Position numbers and translations under genes: made by a program
DNA from: Eubacterium aggregans
GTDB lineage: Bacteria; Bacillota; Clostridia; Eubacteriales; Eubacteriaceae
Direction: 5' to 3'
DNA length: 64,000 nucleotides
NCBI RefSeq assembly: GCF_900107815.1
Contig: NZ_FNRK01000013.1
Span: forward strand, 20,010 to 84,009
Part shown: positions 43,626 through 52,662 of the stretch, in pieces
Layout: every line of letters starts with the position of its first letter
Numbering within the stretch: position 1 is the stretch's first letter
The notes under the pieces: model-generated
What the model was told of the DNA's origin: nothing
Database searches by the model: none
What the model saw: the letters and a program-made list of their open reading frames with translations, nothing else

Positions 43626-44630
43626 GTGAAAGAGCGAAAGAAAAGCTGGAAAGACTACGCCAAAGTGGTGATGACTAAACTACCGGTTTTTATTTTTTGT
43701 GTTATTTTTATCAGTGGCTATAGTCATTTTTTTGGTCAGGAGAACAGTATTGTCGGGGTAATCCTTCTGATGGGTTTGTTGATGCTTATGAAGGCAGATT
43801 TTGGGTATTCATCGGCGGTTTCAGGGGGACTGATCGCCATTACCTTTATAGGGATTGGGGGATTGGCACTGCTGGCGGGAGCTGGATTATGGTGGGGGCT
43901 TCTATGCCATATCATCGCCATGGTATGGATGTTGGCATTGGTGCGATATGATGTAAGCCACAGCCTATACCTCCCCTTTTTCATGGGATACGTCATGTTT
44001 GTCGGATACCCGGTTTCCGGGCATAGCGCTGAACTTCGAATGCTCAGCCTAATTATAATTGGGACGGCCATCGGACTGGTTCATTTTGTCTTAAATCGCA
44101 GTCAGGGCTCCCGGCATCCCTTCCGGGAAATGTGGGCGCCCTTTTCCTTGAAGGAAGGGCAGGCCCGATGGGCCACTACCCTGGGGGTTACTCTGGTACT
44201 GACTCTTTTCTTAGGAGAGGCCATGGGCTTCCCGAAGACTATGTGGATGGCCCTTTCCGTGGTTTCCTTGCTGACACCCCTGGAGGATGAGGTCCATAAA
44301 CGGCAATGGCTGCGGGTTCCAGCGACGCTTCTGGGCTGCTTGCTGTTCTTTACGCTCTTTGGATATCTGATTCCAGAAAGCTACCAATCCACGGTTGTTT
44401 TGATGGCGGGCTTTATGTCCATGTTCATTAATTCTTATTTTATTAAGACCATTTATAATTCTTTCTCTGCCCTGGTGACCGCTACCCTGATCATGCCCAC
44501 GGAGAGTGCCATTTGGTTACGGATTCTTGGAAATATTATTGGGTCCATCATCGCGGTAGCAGCCACCTATCTCTTTGCCAGGATCTGGAAAAAACAGGAT
44601 GGCGGGGATGAGTATTCCTTAGATGCTTAA
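43626..44630 (+). CDS. FUSC-family inner membrane protein
   Basis: The 334-residue protein has about nine membrane helices with a central cytoplasmic loop carrying FREMWAPFSLKEGQARWA. This is the single-copy FUSC/DUF939-like arrangement found in aromatic-acid or fusaric-acid exporters. GTG at 43626 follows AAAGGAGG. The substrate is unknown. It is transcribed toward the cobamide-salvage genes and is monocistronic. Confidence 0.75.
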   Translation: MKERKKSWKDYAKVVMTKLPVFIFCVIFISGYSHFFGQENSIVGVILLMGLLMLMKADFGYSSAVSGGLIAITFIGIGGLALLAGAGLWWGLLCHIIAMVWMLALVRYDVSHSLYLPFFMGYVMFVGYPVSGHSAELRMLSLIIIGTAIGLVHFVLNRSQGSRHPFREMWAPFSLKEGQARWATTLGVTLVLTLFLGEAMGFPKTMWMALSVVSLLTPLEDEVHKRQWLRVPATLLGCLLFFTLFGYLIPESYQSTVVLMAGFMSMFINSYFIKTIYNSFSALVTATLIMPTESAIWLRILGNIIGSIIAVAATYLFARIWKKQDGGDEYSLDA

Positions 44631-44649
44631 TTGTAAAACCTTTTTAGGA

Positions 44650-45384
44650 TTAGGCCTGAAAGCACCCCACAAGGGTCGTCGGAAACTGTTCCCTTAGATG
44701 AGGGAGGGCATCGGGTGAGGCCACGGCCAACACACAGCTGGAGGGCCCGCCGGATTGTCTCAGATCCAAGGCGCACTGGGTTTCAAGTTGGGCGGATAGG
44801 CCGTGGAGTTTAGCGGCGGTGCGGGCTTCATAGGCAATCCCCTTAGAGCCCACGGGAATGACTTCCCGGACCATGGAATTCGCCTTTAACGCCTGCAAAT
44901 GGGCATAGGTAGCGATGGGCAGATCGGTATTGTGCAGAAAATCTATCCCGACCAAGGGGGTGCCAATACAGAGGATAATATCCCCAGCCTGACAGGATGG
45001 TGGGATAAAGGCACCGGGGAGGTATCCCACGGCGGCGGTGCCCACTCCGGTCATGGCGGTGGGAAAATTCTCCTCGGTGGAGCCTGTGAGGCAGTCCGGG
45101 GAAAGACCCGCCAGCTTTAGCTCATCGGAAAAGCCATGAATAATGGCTTCACCGGTGGGGGACATTTCCGAGCAGATGCCATCGGCCAGAATCAGGACCT
45201 CCGCGCCAATGGACAGAAGCTCAAAGAGGACCACCCGTGCCGACACCCGACCGCAGTGGTAGGGGGGACATTTCAGAAAATCCCCCGGTTTCTCACCGGT
45301 GCTGCCACAGCTATCGGCAGCCACCACCACGGTGCCCCCGGGGACTGGGGCAAGGGTTAAGTCCCGGTACTTACTGATGGCCAT
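44650..45384 (-). CDS. cblS: AIR synthase-related protein, probable alpha-ribazole kinase CblS
   Basis: The protein of about 244 residues has the AIR synthase-related fold (PurM/ThiL-like), with VVAADSCGSTGEKPGDF near the start and later VGSKGIAYEARTAA. It lies directly after an ECF-type S component and overlaps its end. The same pairing is known for CblT/CblS, which import and phosphorylate alpha-ribazole for cobamide lower-ligand salvage. This specific function is inferred from family plus neighbour. No good ribosome binding site precedes the start, so it is probably translationally coupled. Confidence 0.7.
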   Translation of the reverse strand: MAISKYRDLTLAPVPGGTVVVAADSCGSTGEKPGDFLKCPPYHCGRVSARVVLFELLSIGAEVLILADGICSEMSPTGEAIIHGFSDELKLAGLSPDCLTGSTEENFPTAMTGVGTAAVGYLPGAFIPPSCQAGDIILCIGTPLVGIDFLHNTDLPIATYAHLQALKANSMVREVIPVGSKGIAYEARTAAKLHGLSAQLETQCALDLRQSGGPSSCVLAVASPDALPHLREQFPTTLVGCFQA

Positions 45385-45901
45385 GGCTTTTGTGGGGGAT
45401 GGCCGGCAGGGGCTGGAAGCGTGCCGGAAGGAGATTGTAGATGATGACGGCCAGCAGGACATTGAGGATGGCAGCAGGGAGCAGTGCCGGAATGAGGCTG
45501 ATGGCCACGGGCAGGGTAAAAACAGGGGCTACGGCCAGCAGGGCGATGGGCACATTAACCATAACCGCCACCACACAGCCCAAGCCGTAGGCAAGGACGG
45601 GGTTCAGCTTTTTAAAGAGGCAGCCTTTAATGGTAAAGTAAAAGGCAATCATGGTCACAGACATCATGATGGCTGTGATGATATGGGCCGGCAGGGTAAA
45701 GGGGAATCCAGAAAGGGCGGCGGTGAGGAGATGGGCGATGGCAGCAATGACCGCTCCCCAGCCCCAACCCAAAATGAGGGTGGCCAAAAAAGCCGGCAGG
45801 GCATCAAAGGCGATGGAGCCCATAATTTTAATATTGGCGCCAACAAAGGCGAGGGCGATAAAAAGGGCCGCGTAAACGAGTTTTTTAGTTTTGTCATTCA
45901 T
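45371..45901 (-). CDS. cblT: ECF transporter S component, probable alpha-ribazole transporter CblT
   Basis: This 176-residue membrane protein has about five or six helices and the ECF S-component N-terminus (KKLVYAALFIALAFVGANI), followed by a FDALPAFLATLILGWGWGAV segment. It is paired with an AIR-synthase-like kinase and lies in the same direction as cysK and metA, 23 bases after metA. Alpha-ribazole is the best candidate ligand. AAAGGA precedes the ATG. The local window lacks the ECF energising genes. Confidence 0.75.
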   Translation of the reverse strand: MNDKTKKLVYAALFIALAFVGANIKIMGSIAFDALPAFLATLILGWGWGAVIAAIAHLLTAALSGFPFTLPAHIITAIMMSVTMIAFYFTIKGCLFKKLNPVLAYGLGCVVAVMVNVPIALLAVAPVFTLPVAISLIPALLPAAILNVLLAVIIYNLLPARFQPLPAIPHKSHGHQ

Positions 45902-45924
45902 GGTGTGAGAATCCTTTCAGTGCT

Positions 45925-46866
45925 TTAGCGTGATGTAAGATGAGTAAAATCAGGATGGTTATCCAGATTGAAGGGGGTTGCCTGATAGACGTAGTAATTC
46001 AGCCAGTTCTGATAGAGCAAATTGGCGTGTCCCCGCCAGCGGACCATGGGGGTCTGGGTGGGATCGTCATTGGGATAGTAATTGGAGGGGACCGTAATGG
46101 GCTTGCCCGCGGCAATATCCCGGTCGTATTCCTGCTTAAGGGTATTCGCATCATACTCACTGTGACCCGTCACAAAGAATTGGCGGCCCTTCATGGCCGA
46201 GGCGATGTACACCCCAGCATCCTCGGAAATCGCCTCCAGCATCAGCTCAGGCACCTTTTCAATATCCTCGGCCCGAACTTCGGAGTGCCGGGAGTGGGGA
46301 ACGTAGAAGGTATCATCAAAGCCCCGGAACAGCGGACAATAATCCGGCTCAATATGATGGGGGAAGACCCCGAATAATTTTTCCTTGAGATCGTACTTCG
46401 GAACCCCGTAGTGGTGGTAGAGGGCCGCCTGGGCTCCCCAGCAAATGTGCCAGGTGGAGAAGACATGGGTCAGGCTCCAATCCATAATGTCCACCAGCTC
46501 ATCCCAATAATCCACCTCTTCAAAGGGAAGGGATTCAATGGGGGCACCGGTGATGATCAAACCGTCAAAGTACTGGTTTCGTACCTCTGCCCAGGTTTTA
46601 TAAAAGGTATCCAGATGGGCAAGGTCCGTGTTTTTACAGTCGTGGGTTTCGGATTGCAGGAGGGTGATATCCACCTGGAGGGGAGTGTTACCAATGAGGC
46701 GCAGGAGCTGGGTCTCTGTGGCAATCTTGGTGGGCATCAGGTTCATGATGGCCACCCGCAGGGGGCGGATATCCTGGGTGTCCGCCCGGCCTTTGGCCAT
46801 CACAAAGATATTTTCATTCTCTAGGGTGGTAAAGGCAGGGAGGTTATCGGGTATTTTAATGGGCAT
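45925..46866 (-). CDS. metA: homoserine O-acetyltransferase (MetA family)
   Basis: This 313-residue MetA protein has the catalytic Cys142 in WHICWGAQA, His235 and Glu237 in VTGHSEYD, and GAPIES with Glu at position 111. Glu111 is the known marker for acetyl-CoA rather than succinyl-CoA use. It activates homoserine for methionine synthesis. GAGGT precedes the ATG. It is downstream of cysK and upstream of cobamide-salvage genes, which links it to methionine and B12 metabolism. Confidence 0.93.
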   Translation of the reverse strand: MPIKIPDNLPAFTTLENENIFVMAKGRADTQDIRPLRVAIMNLMPTKIATETQLLRLIGNTPLQVDITLLQSETHDCKNTDLAHLDTFYKTWAEVRNQYFDGLIITGAPIESLPFEEVDYWDELVDIMDWSLTHVFSTWHICWGAQAALYHHYGVPKYDLKEKLFGVFPHHIEPDYCPLFRGFDDTFYVPHSRHSEVRAEDIEKVPELMLEAISEDAGVYIASAMKGRQFFVTGHSEYDANTLKQEYDRDIAAGKPITVPSNYYPNDDPTQTPMVRWRGHANLLYQNWLNYYVYQATPFNLDNHPDFTHLTSR

Positions 46867-46940
46867 CGTTTTTACCTCGTTTATTTATTTGAATTAGAAG
46901 GGCAAGTGCAGTGGTGGGGTGGCGGAAATCCGTGGTTACG

Positions 46941-47864
46941 CTATTGAAACAAGGGGGTGGAGAGATAGCGTTCCCCGGTATCGGGGAGGAGCAGGACAAT
47001 GGTTTTGCCTGCATTTTCGGGGCGGCGGGCCAGGATAAGGGCCCCCTCCAGGGCGGCCCCGGCAGAAATGCCGGAGAGCAGGCCCTCGCACCGGGCAAGC
47101 ATTCGGGAGGCATTGTAGGCGGCCTGGTCAGAAACCGGGAGGATTTCATCGATGATTTCCACATTGAGGACACTGGGAATGAAATTGGCCCCCAGACCCT
47201 GGAGGTTATGGGGCCCCGCTGGTCCCCCGGAGAGGACCGGGGAATTTTCCGGCTCCACCGCAACGATGCGAATCTCCGGATTCTTTTCCTTTAGCACCTC
47301 GCCGACCCCCTGGATGGTCCCACCGCTGCCAACTCCAGCGACAAAGTAATCCATGTTGCCCTGGGTGTCCGACCATAGCTCCCGGGCGGTGGTTTCATGA
47401 TGGGCCGCCACATTGGCGGGGTTGTCGAATTGGCCTAGAAGAATGGCTCCGGCAATGGCATCCCGCAGCTCTTCGGCCTTGGCAATGGCGCCACCCATGG
47501 CGGCGGAACCATTGGTAAGGACAATTTCCGCACCGTAGGCCATGAGGAGGGCCTTGCGCTCCGGGCTCATGGTCTCCGGCATGGTGAGAATCAGGTGGTA
47601 CCCCCGGAGGGCACACACCATGGCCAGGCCAATGCCGGTGTTGCCGCTGGTGGGCTCGATAATGGTGCCCCCCGGTTTTAACAGCCCCTTGGCCTCGGCA
47701 TCATCAATCATGGAGAGGGCTACCCGGTCCTTGACGCTGCCCCCGGGGTTAAAAGACTCCAGCTTAGCCAGAAGGTCCGCCTTTAGGTCTTCCCGCTTTA
47801 TAATATGGTTTAAGCGAAGGAGGGGTGTATGGCCAATGAGTGTCGTTAAATCATCAATAATCAT
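46941..47864 (-). CDS. cysK: cysteine synthase A
   Basis: This 307-residue O-acetylserine sulfhydrylase has the PLP lysine in [12 protein letters not shown] (Lys45), the [12 protein letters not shown] loop and the phosphate-binding [15 protein letters not shown] segment. It makes cysteine from O-acetylserine and sulfide. It is the first gene of the cysK-metA-cblT-cblS set. A near-perfect palindrome (CGGTATT/AATACCG, 47888-47904) lies just upstream. Confidence 0.95.
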   Translation of the reverse strand: MIIDDLTTLIGHTPLLRLNHIIKREDLKADLLAKLESFNPGGSVKDRVALSMIDDAEAKGLLKPGGTIIEPTSGNTGIGLAMVCALRGYHLILTMPETMSPERKALLMAYGAEIVLTNGSAAMGGAIAKAEELRDAIAGAILLGQFDNPANVAAHHETTARELWSDTQGNMDYFVAGVGSGGTIQGVGEVLKEKNPEIRIVAVEPENSPVLSGGPAGPHNLQGLGANFIPSVLNVEIIDEILPVSDQAAYNASRMLARCEGLLSGISAGAALEGALILARRPENAGKTIVLLLPDTGERYLSTPLFQ

Positions 47865-47887
47865 AATTTCGGTGCCTTTCGTTTAAG

Positions 47888-47904
47888 CGGTATTTTTAAT
47901 ACCG
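47888..47904. promoter_or_regulatory. candidate operator upstream of cysK
   Basis: CGGTATT and AATACCG form a perfect 7-bp inverted repeat with a 3-base spacer about 25 bases upstream of the cysK start. ATACC-type half sites recur nearby. A CymR-like or other Rrf2-type cysteine regulator is possible but not shown. Confidence 0.4.
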
Positions 47905-48033
47905 ATTATTCGGATGAATATAATATGAAATATACCACTCGGCCCCTGGATTGTCAATAAAACGGTGATTTTTAAAGCGAAGGTTTGCGGACTATGATAT
48001 GATAATATCAAGACCCATCGGGAGGAAAAAAGG

Positions 48034-49284
48034 ATGCTAAAAGAGACCAACAGGAAATGCTTTGAGGGGATGGCCACGACGCCCCAAAGTGAAAAATGGA
48101 CCCAGGCAACCATGCGTGGAGAATCCCTATATAGCCGAAAGACTGATATCCGAACACCCTTTGGACGAGATTACACCCGGATCCTTCACTCCATGGCCTA
48201 TCGCCGTCTGAAGTACAAGACCCAGGTTTTTTTCTCCCCGGAGCACGACCACGTCAGCACCCGGATTGACCATGTCCACTACGTGGCCTCCATCAGCCGG
48301 ATTATCACGGAATTTCTGGGGCTTAACGGGGAGCTGGCCGAAGCCATCGCCATCGGCCATGATTTGGGGCACACCCCCTTTGGTCACGATGGGGAGCGTA
48401 CCATTGCCGCCATTATAAAGGAAGAGGGGATTATCCCCCAGGGAGGGGAAATCCCCTTTTGGCATGGTATGAACGGCCTGCGCTGTGTGGATTCCCTGGA
48501 GCTTTTAGAGGGACCGGATGCCTGCTTCCACAATCTGGACCTCACCTATGCCGTACGGGATGGCATTATTGCCCACAGTGGGGATATTATGGGCCGGGCC
48601 CTTGTCCCCAGAGAGGATGCCCTGGATTTATCGGCCTTTAAGGTGCCGGGGCAGTACGAGCCCTTTACCTGGGAGGGGTGTATCATTAAGCTGGCAGATA
48701 ATATCTCCTATCTCGGCCGGGACATTGACGATGCGGTCATCCTGGGACGGATGGATGCGGACGCCCATGCAAAACTGACGGATATTGTCATCCGCTATGC
48801 CAAGGCCTGCGGGGAGGATGCCGCGGGGATTAACAATGCCAATATCATCCATTTACTCGTCACGGACCTGTGCTCTCACAGCTCACCAGAGGTGGGCATC
48901 CGTTTTTCTGATGACGGTTACGCAGTGATGGATGCGGTGCTTCATCTTAATCGGGAGACAATTTACTATAACCCCATGCTCAAATCCTACAGCGAATACG
49001 GGGATACCGTCATCCGCACCGTGTATCGGGTGTTGTCCGGCTGGTGCGAGGATTATGACACAAACCAGGCCCGCTATGCCCGCCAATACCCCCGATTAAC
49101 CGCAGAATTTTCAGGCTGGTTATCAAAATATTGGGATGGACCGAGGGGAGAGCGGTATCAAAACAAGGTGGTCTATGCGTTGGAGACTGATCCCTTGGCC
49201 TATAAGCGGGCCATTGTGGATTACCTTGCCGGGATGACGGACCGCTTTTTAGAAGGGCTTTACCGGAGCTTCATTACCTTTTGA
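48034..49284 (+). CDS. dGTPase-like HD-domain dNTP triphosphohydrolase
   Basis: This 416-residue protein has the HD metal site IAIGHDLGHTPFGHDG and upstream TPFGRDYTRILHSMAYRRLKYK, typical of bacterial dNTPases. It hydrolyses dGTP or other dNTPs to nucleoside and triphosphate. GGGAGGAAAAAAGG precedes the ATG. A short gap follows before the aromatic leader region. Confidence 0.88.
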   Translation: MLKETNRKCFEGMATTPQSEKWTQATMRGESLYSRKTDIRTPFGRDYTRILHSMAYRRLKYKTQVFFSPEHDHVSTRIDHVHYVASISRIITEFLGLNGELAEAIAIGHDLGHTPFGHDGERTIAAIIKEEGIIPQGGEIPFWHGMNGLRCVDSLELLEGPDACFHNLDLTYAVRDGIIAHSGDIMGRALVPREDALDLSAFKVPGQYEPFTWEGCIIKLADNISYLGRDIDDAVILGRMDADAHAKLTDIVIRYAKACGEDAAGINNANIIHLLVTDLCSHSSPEVGIRFSDDGYAVMDAVLHLNRETIYYNPMLKSYSEYGDTVIRTVYRVLSGWCEDYDTNQARYARQYPRLTAEFSGWLSKYWDGPRGERYQNKVVYALETDPLAYKRAIVDYLAGMTDRFLEGLYRSFITF

Positions 49285-49315
49285 TAAAGGGCTTCTGAAA
49301 AAAATGAAAAATGCA

Positions 49316-49344
49316 TTGACACTGAAAAAATACAGGTTTATAAT
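49316..49344 (+). promoter_or_regulatory. consensus promoter of the aromatic operon
   Basis: TTGACA (49316-49321) and TATAAT (49339-49344) are exact consensus hexamers with a 17-base spacer. Transcription would start near 49351, ahead of the leader peptide. Confidence 0.9.
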
Positions 49345-49379
49345 GAAAATAAATTAAATTTTGAAGGGAAACCAATGTC

Positions 49380-49490
49380 ATGAAAATTCGTGAAATGAAT
49401 ACAAAGGCATATTTTGGCTTTAGCTGGGGCTATTACTATAGCGCTGGCTATTTTGCGTACCTGCCTGCGGATTCATTTCAGAGCAATTAG
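49380..49490 (+). CDS. aromatic-rich leader peptide (36 aa)
   Basis: The 36-codon frame starts MKIREMNTK and contains 11 aromatic residues: Tyr at 11, 18, 19, 20, 24 and 27, Phe at 12, 14, 25 and 33, and Trp at 16. GAAGGG lies about 11 bases upstream. The stop is followed by a hairpin and then a strong terminator before two DAHP synthase genes. The placement and composition fit a ribosome-stalling leader peptide that reports charged tRNA(Tyr), tRNA(Phe) and tRNA(Trp). It matches no structural protein that I know. Confidence 0.75.
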   Translation: MKIREMNTKAYFGFSWGYYYSAGYFAYLPADSFQSN

Positions 49491-49574
49491 AAGGGTGGTA
49501 AGGAACCGCCACCCATGATGATTGGATACTGGGAAGGCCCGTAGGCGTTATGCCTACGGGCCTTCGTTTATTTT
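49463..49574 (+). promoter_or_regulatory. attenuator: antiterminator segment and terminator
   Basis: The terminator stem is GAAGGCCCGTAGGC (49533-49546) with GCCTACGGGCCTTC (49552-49565), followed by a T-rich tract. The segment GCCTGCGG at 49463-49470, codons 28-31 of the leader peptide, can instead pair with CCGTAGGC at 49539-49546 (8 pairs, one G-U). A ribosome stalled on the Tyr codons would leave that segment free and block the terminator. GGGTGG/CCACCC (49493-49514) forms a separate stem. Confidence 0.75.
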
Positions 49575-49612
49575 AAAGGCGTATAATTATTCAAGAAAAT
49601 GGAGGAAATACC

Positions 49613-50623
49613 ATGATTGTCGTTATTAAACAAGGCGTACCAGAAGCTGAGGTTAAGAAGCTTGAAGAAAAAATAGAATCCCTGGGCATTAAGATCCATT
49701 ATTCTAAGGGAGAAAACACAACGATTTTAGGGCTAGTGGGGGAAACCCAGATGGTGGATATGCACAAGCTGCGCTCCAACGCCATCGTCGAAAAGGTCCT
49801 GAGGGTCCAGGAGCCCTACAAGAAGGCCAACCGAGCCTTCCATCCCCAGGATACCATTGTGGATGTATCCGGGGTACCCGTGGGTGAGGGGCATATCACC
49901 GCCATTGCCGGGCCCTGCTCCGTGGAAAGTGAAGAACAGATTGTAGATATTGCCAAAGCCGTTAAGGCTGCAGGGGCTAAGATGCTAAGGGGTGGGGCCT
50001 TCAAGCCCCGGACTTCTCCTTACGCCTTCCAGGGCATGGGACCCACGGGGTTGGAGCTGCTGCTTATCGCCAAAAAAGAAACGGGTCTGCCCATTGTCAC
50101 AGAAATCATGGATCTTTCCCAGATTCCCCTCTTTGAAGAGGTGGATCTCATCCAGGTGGGTGCCCGGAATATGCAGAACTTTACCCTCCTGAAGGAATTG
50201 GGCCGGCTGCAAAAGCCCATCCTCTTAAAACGAGGCCTATCAGCCACCATGAAGGAATTCCTCATGGCAGCAGAGTACATCATGGCTGGGGGTAATGAAG
50301 AGGTCATCCTCTGTGAGCGGGGAATTCGGACCTTTGAAACCGCCACCCGGAACACCCTGGACTTAAGCTGCATCCCCATGCTAAAGCGTAAGACCCACCT
50401 CCCCATCCTCATCGATCCCAGCCACGCCACCGGTGTGAGCTGGATGGTGGAATCCATGTCCAAGGCAGCGGTGGCCGCCGGGGCAGACGGGCTGATGATC
50501 GAGGTTCACAACAATCCTGAGGAGGCCCTGTGCGATGGGGATCAGGCCCTGCTCCCAGAACAATTTGGTCAGATCATGGAGGTTGTGCGGAAATACGCCG
50601 CTATTGAGGATAAAGAAGTCTAG
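49613..50623 (+). CDS. aroF: 3-deoxy-7-phosphoheptulonate synthase, copy 1
   Basis: This 336-residue DAHP synthase is of the AroA-beta type. It has an N-terminal ferredoxin-like regulatory domain (about 1-70, ending near GLVGETQMVD), then the TIM-barrel with AGPCSVESEEQ, KMLRGGAFKPRTSPYAF, LLKRGLSATMKEF, ILCERGIRTFETATR and IDPSHATG. It condenses phosphoenolpyruvate and erythrose 4-phosphate, the first step of the shikimate pathway. TGGAGG precedes the ATG. A second, closely similar copy follows after 21 bases. Confidence 0.95.
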   Translation: MIVVIKQGVPEAEVKKLEEKIESLGIKIHYSKGENTTILGLVGETQMVDMHKLRSNAIVEKVLRVQEPYKKANRAFHPQDTIVDVSGVPVGEGHITAIAGPCSVESEEQIVDIAKAVKAAGAKMLRGGAFKPRTSPYAFQGMGPTGLELLLIAKKETGLPIVTEIMDLSQIPLFEEVDLIQVGARNMQNFTLLKELGRLQKPILLKRGLSATMKEFLMAAEYIMAGGNEEVILCERGIRTFETATRNTLDLSCIPMLKRKTHLPILIDPSHATGVSWMVESMSKAAVAAGADGLMIEVHNNPEEALCDGDQALLPEQFGQIMEVVRKYAAIEDKEV

Positions 50624-50644
50624 AGAAGAAAAGGAGAAACCATC

Positions 50645-51655
50645 ATGATTATCGTCTTAAAACCCCAGTCACCGGCATCTGAAATTGAGCGCCTTACCCA
50701 GGCTCTTTTAGAGCTGGGGGTCCGCATCCACGACATTAAGGGAGAAGAAACCACAGTCCTGGGGCTGGTGGGGGAAACTCAGATGGTGGATATGCATAAA
50801 CTGCGTTCCAATGCCATTGTTGAAAAGGTCCTCCGGGTCCAGGAGCCCTATAAAAAAGCCAACCGAGCCTTCCATCCCGAGGACACCATTGTGGATGTGT
50901 CCGGGGTACCCATCGGGGAGGGTCACGTCACGGTCATTGCCGGGCCCTGCTCCGTGGAAAGTGAGGAACAGGTGGTTGAAATCGCCAAGGCCATTAAAGC
51001 TTCTGGAGCCAAGATGCTGCGGGGGGGCGCCTTTAAGCCCCGGACCTCTCCCTACGCCTTCCAGGGCATGGGTCCCAATGGCCTTAGCTTGTTACTCAAG
51101 GCCCGGGCCGTCACGGGCCTTCCCATTGTGACGGAAATCATGGATTTATCCCAGATTCCCCTCTTTGAGGACGTGGACATGATCCAGGTGGGGGCCCGGA
51201 ATATGCAAAATTTTACCCTTTTAAAGGAGCTGGGCCGTCTGCGCAAGCCCGTCCTCCTCAAACGGGGACTATCCGCCACCATGAAGGAATTCCTTATGGC
51301 GGCGGAATACATCATGGCCGGGGGCAATGAGCAAATTGTGCTGTGTGAACGGGGGATACGGACCTTTGAAACCGCCACCCGGAATACCCTGGATATCAGC
51401 TGCATTCCGGTGTTGAAGCGAAAAACCCACCTGCCGGTCATCATCGATCCCAGCCATGCCACGGGCCTGAACTGGGCCGTTGAATCCCTCTCCAAAGCCA
51501 CCATTGCCGCCGGGGGCGATGGACTCATGATTGAGGTCCATAATAACCCCGAGGAAGCCCTGTGCGATGGGGATCAGGCCATTACACCCCAGGCCTTTGA
51601 CAGCATTATGACCACCCTGAAGAAATACGCAGAATTTGAAGGGAAGCAATTATAA
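50645..51655 (+). CDS. 3-deoxy-7-phosphoheptulonate synthase, copy 2
   Basis: It has the same length and architecture as the preceding gene and most residues are identical. The differences are concentrated in the first 35 residues (the regulatory domain) and in scattered surface positions. The catalytic motifs AGPCSVESEEQ, GGAFKPRTSPYAF and IDPSHATG are intact. It is a tandem duplication, so the two copies may differ in feedback inhibition by Tyr, Phe or Trp. AAAGGAG precedes the ATG. Confidence 0.95.
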   Translation: MIIVLKPQSPASEIERLTQALLELGVRIHDIKGEETTVLGLVGETQMVDMHKLRSNAIVEKVLRVQEPYKKANRAFHPEDTIVDVSGVPIGEGHVTVIAGPCSVESEEQVVEIAKAIKASGAKMLRGGAFKPRTSPYAFQGMGPNGLSLLLKARAVTGLPIVTEIMDLSQIPLFEDVDMIQVGARNMQNFTLLKELGRLRKPVLLKRGLSATMKEFLMAAEYIMAGGNEQIVLCERGIRTFETATRNTLDISCIPVLKRKTHLPVIIDPSHATGLNWAVESLSKATIAAGGDGLMIEVHNNPEEALCDGDQAITPQAFDSIMTTLKKYAEFEGKQL

Positions 51656-51656
51656 A

Positions 51657-52568
51657 ATGAAAAACCTAGCAGGAAAAAATATCGCCATCATCGGTCTGGG
51701 CCTCATGGGAGGGGCCCTGGCCATGGGACTGCGTAAGCAAGGTCCCGCCCGGATCGGTGCCTTCGACATCAATGAAGAGGTGTTGGAGACGGCCCTCCAG
51801 GATAAGGTGATCGATTGGGGAGAAAGCACCGCTGAGGGTGTGGCAGAGATGTTAAGCCATATGGATCTGGTCATTTTCTGCTTATACCCCAGGCAAACCG
51901 TGGATTTTATCATCACCCACATGGCGGATTTTAAAGAAAAAGCTGTCCTCACCGATATTACCGGGGTCAAGCAGGTTTTAATTGACGAACTCTCTCCCTG
52001 TATTCGCCCGGATTTGGACTTCATCCTAGGCCATCCCATGGCCGGGAGCGAAAAGGAAGGCTACGGCGGCGCCGACGATACGATATTTAAGGGGCGCAAT
52101 TATATCCTCATCCCCCGGGAGAAAAACCATCCTGAAAATATCACCTGGCTAAAGGCCATCATCCGGGATTTAGGCTTTGCCAATATCGTGGAGACCACCC
52201 CGGAAATCCATGATCAAAAAATCGCCTTCACCTCCCAGCTTTGCCATGTCATTGCCTGTGCCCTCATCGATAGTGAAGAAGATCGGCATATTTCTGATTT
52301 TGAGGGGGGGAGCTTTTGTGATCTCACCCGGATTGCCATGATTAATGCAGAAATGTGGACCGAGCTTTTTATGAGCAATAAAAAAGCCCTCCTGACACAA
52401 ATTGAGAAATTTGAGAAAGCCCTGGATTGTATGAAAACTGAAATTGCAGATTCAGAGGAAGAAGAACTGAAGCAGCGCCTCCAGGATGTCAGGAGGAAAC
52501 GGGTGGCCATGGAGATTGACCGGCAAAATAAAAAAGCCCGGATGACGCCTAACTTAAAAGAAAATTAA
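51657..52568 (+). CDS. tyrA: prephenate dehydrogenase
   Basis: This 303-residue NAD(P)-dependent TyrA has the Rossmann motif IAIIGLGLMGGALA, FCLYPRQTVDFI and the GHPMAGSEKEGYGGADDTIF segment typical of the family. It converts prephenate to 4-hydroxyphenylpyruvate in tyrosine synthesis. No C-terminal ACT domain is present. It starts 1 base after the second DAHP synthase stop, so the three genes form an operon under the leader-peptide attenuator. Confidence 0.93.
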   Translation: MKNLAGKNIAIIGLGLMGGALAMGLRKQGPARIGAFDINEEVLETALQDKVIDWGESTAEGVAEMLSHMDLVIFCLYPRQTVDFIITHMADFKEKAVLTDITGVKQVLIDELSPCIRPDLDFILGHPMAGSEKEGYGGADDTIFKGRNYILIPREKNHPENITWLKAIIRDLGFANIVETTPEIHDQKIAFTSQLCHVIACALIDSEEDRHISDFEGGSFCDLTRIAMINAEMWTELFMSNKKALLTQIEKFEKALDCMKTEIADSEEEELKQRLQDVRRKRVAMEIDRQNKKARMTPNLKEN

Positions 52569-52594
52569 AAAATATCAGGCTGAAATAGTTTACT

Positions 52595-52656
52595 GTGAAA
52601 AAATTACATTACATATGATTTTCACTATTGACTTTTTTTACAACAGGTTGTATACT
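52595..52656 (+). promoter_or_regulatory. operator and promoter of small RNA 1
   Basis: GTGAAAA (52595-52601) and TTTTCAC (52619-52625) form an inverted repeat with a 17-base spacer that contains ATTACATTACAT. TTGACT (52628-52633) and TATACT (52651-52656) with a 17-base spacer follow directly. The operator abuts the -35 box. Confidence 0.85.
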
Positions 52657-52662
52657 GTAATC

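Noticed and set aside
49491..49514. T-box element in the aromatic leader
   Set aside because: AAGGGTGG followed by AACCGCC looks like a T-box sequence, but it is interrupted and forms its own stem, stem I and a specifier loop are not seen, and the leader frame is aromatic-rich. A model search would settle it.
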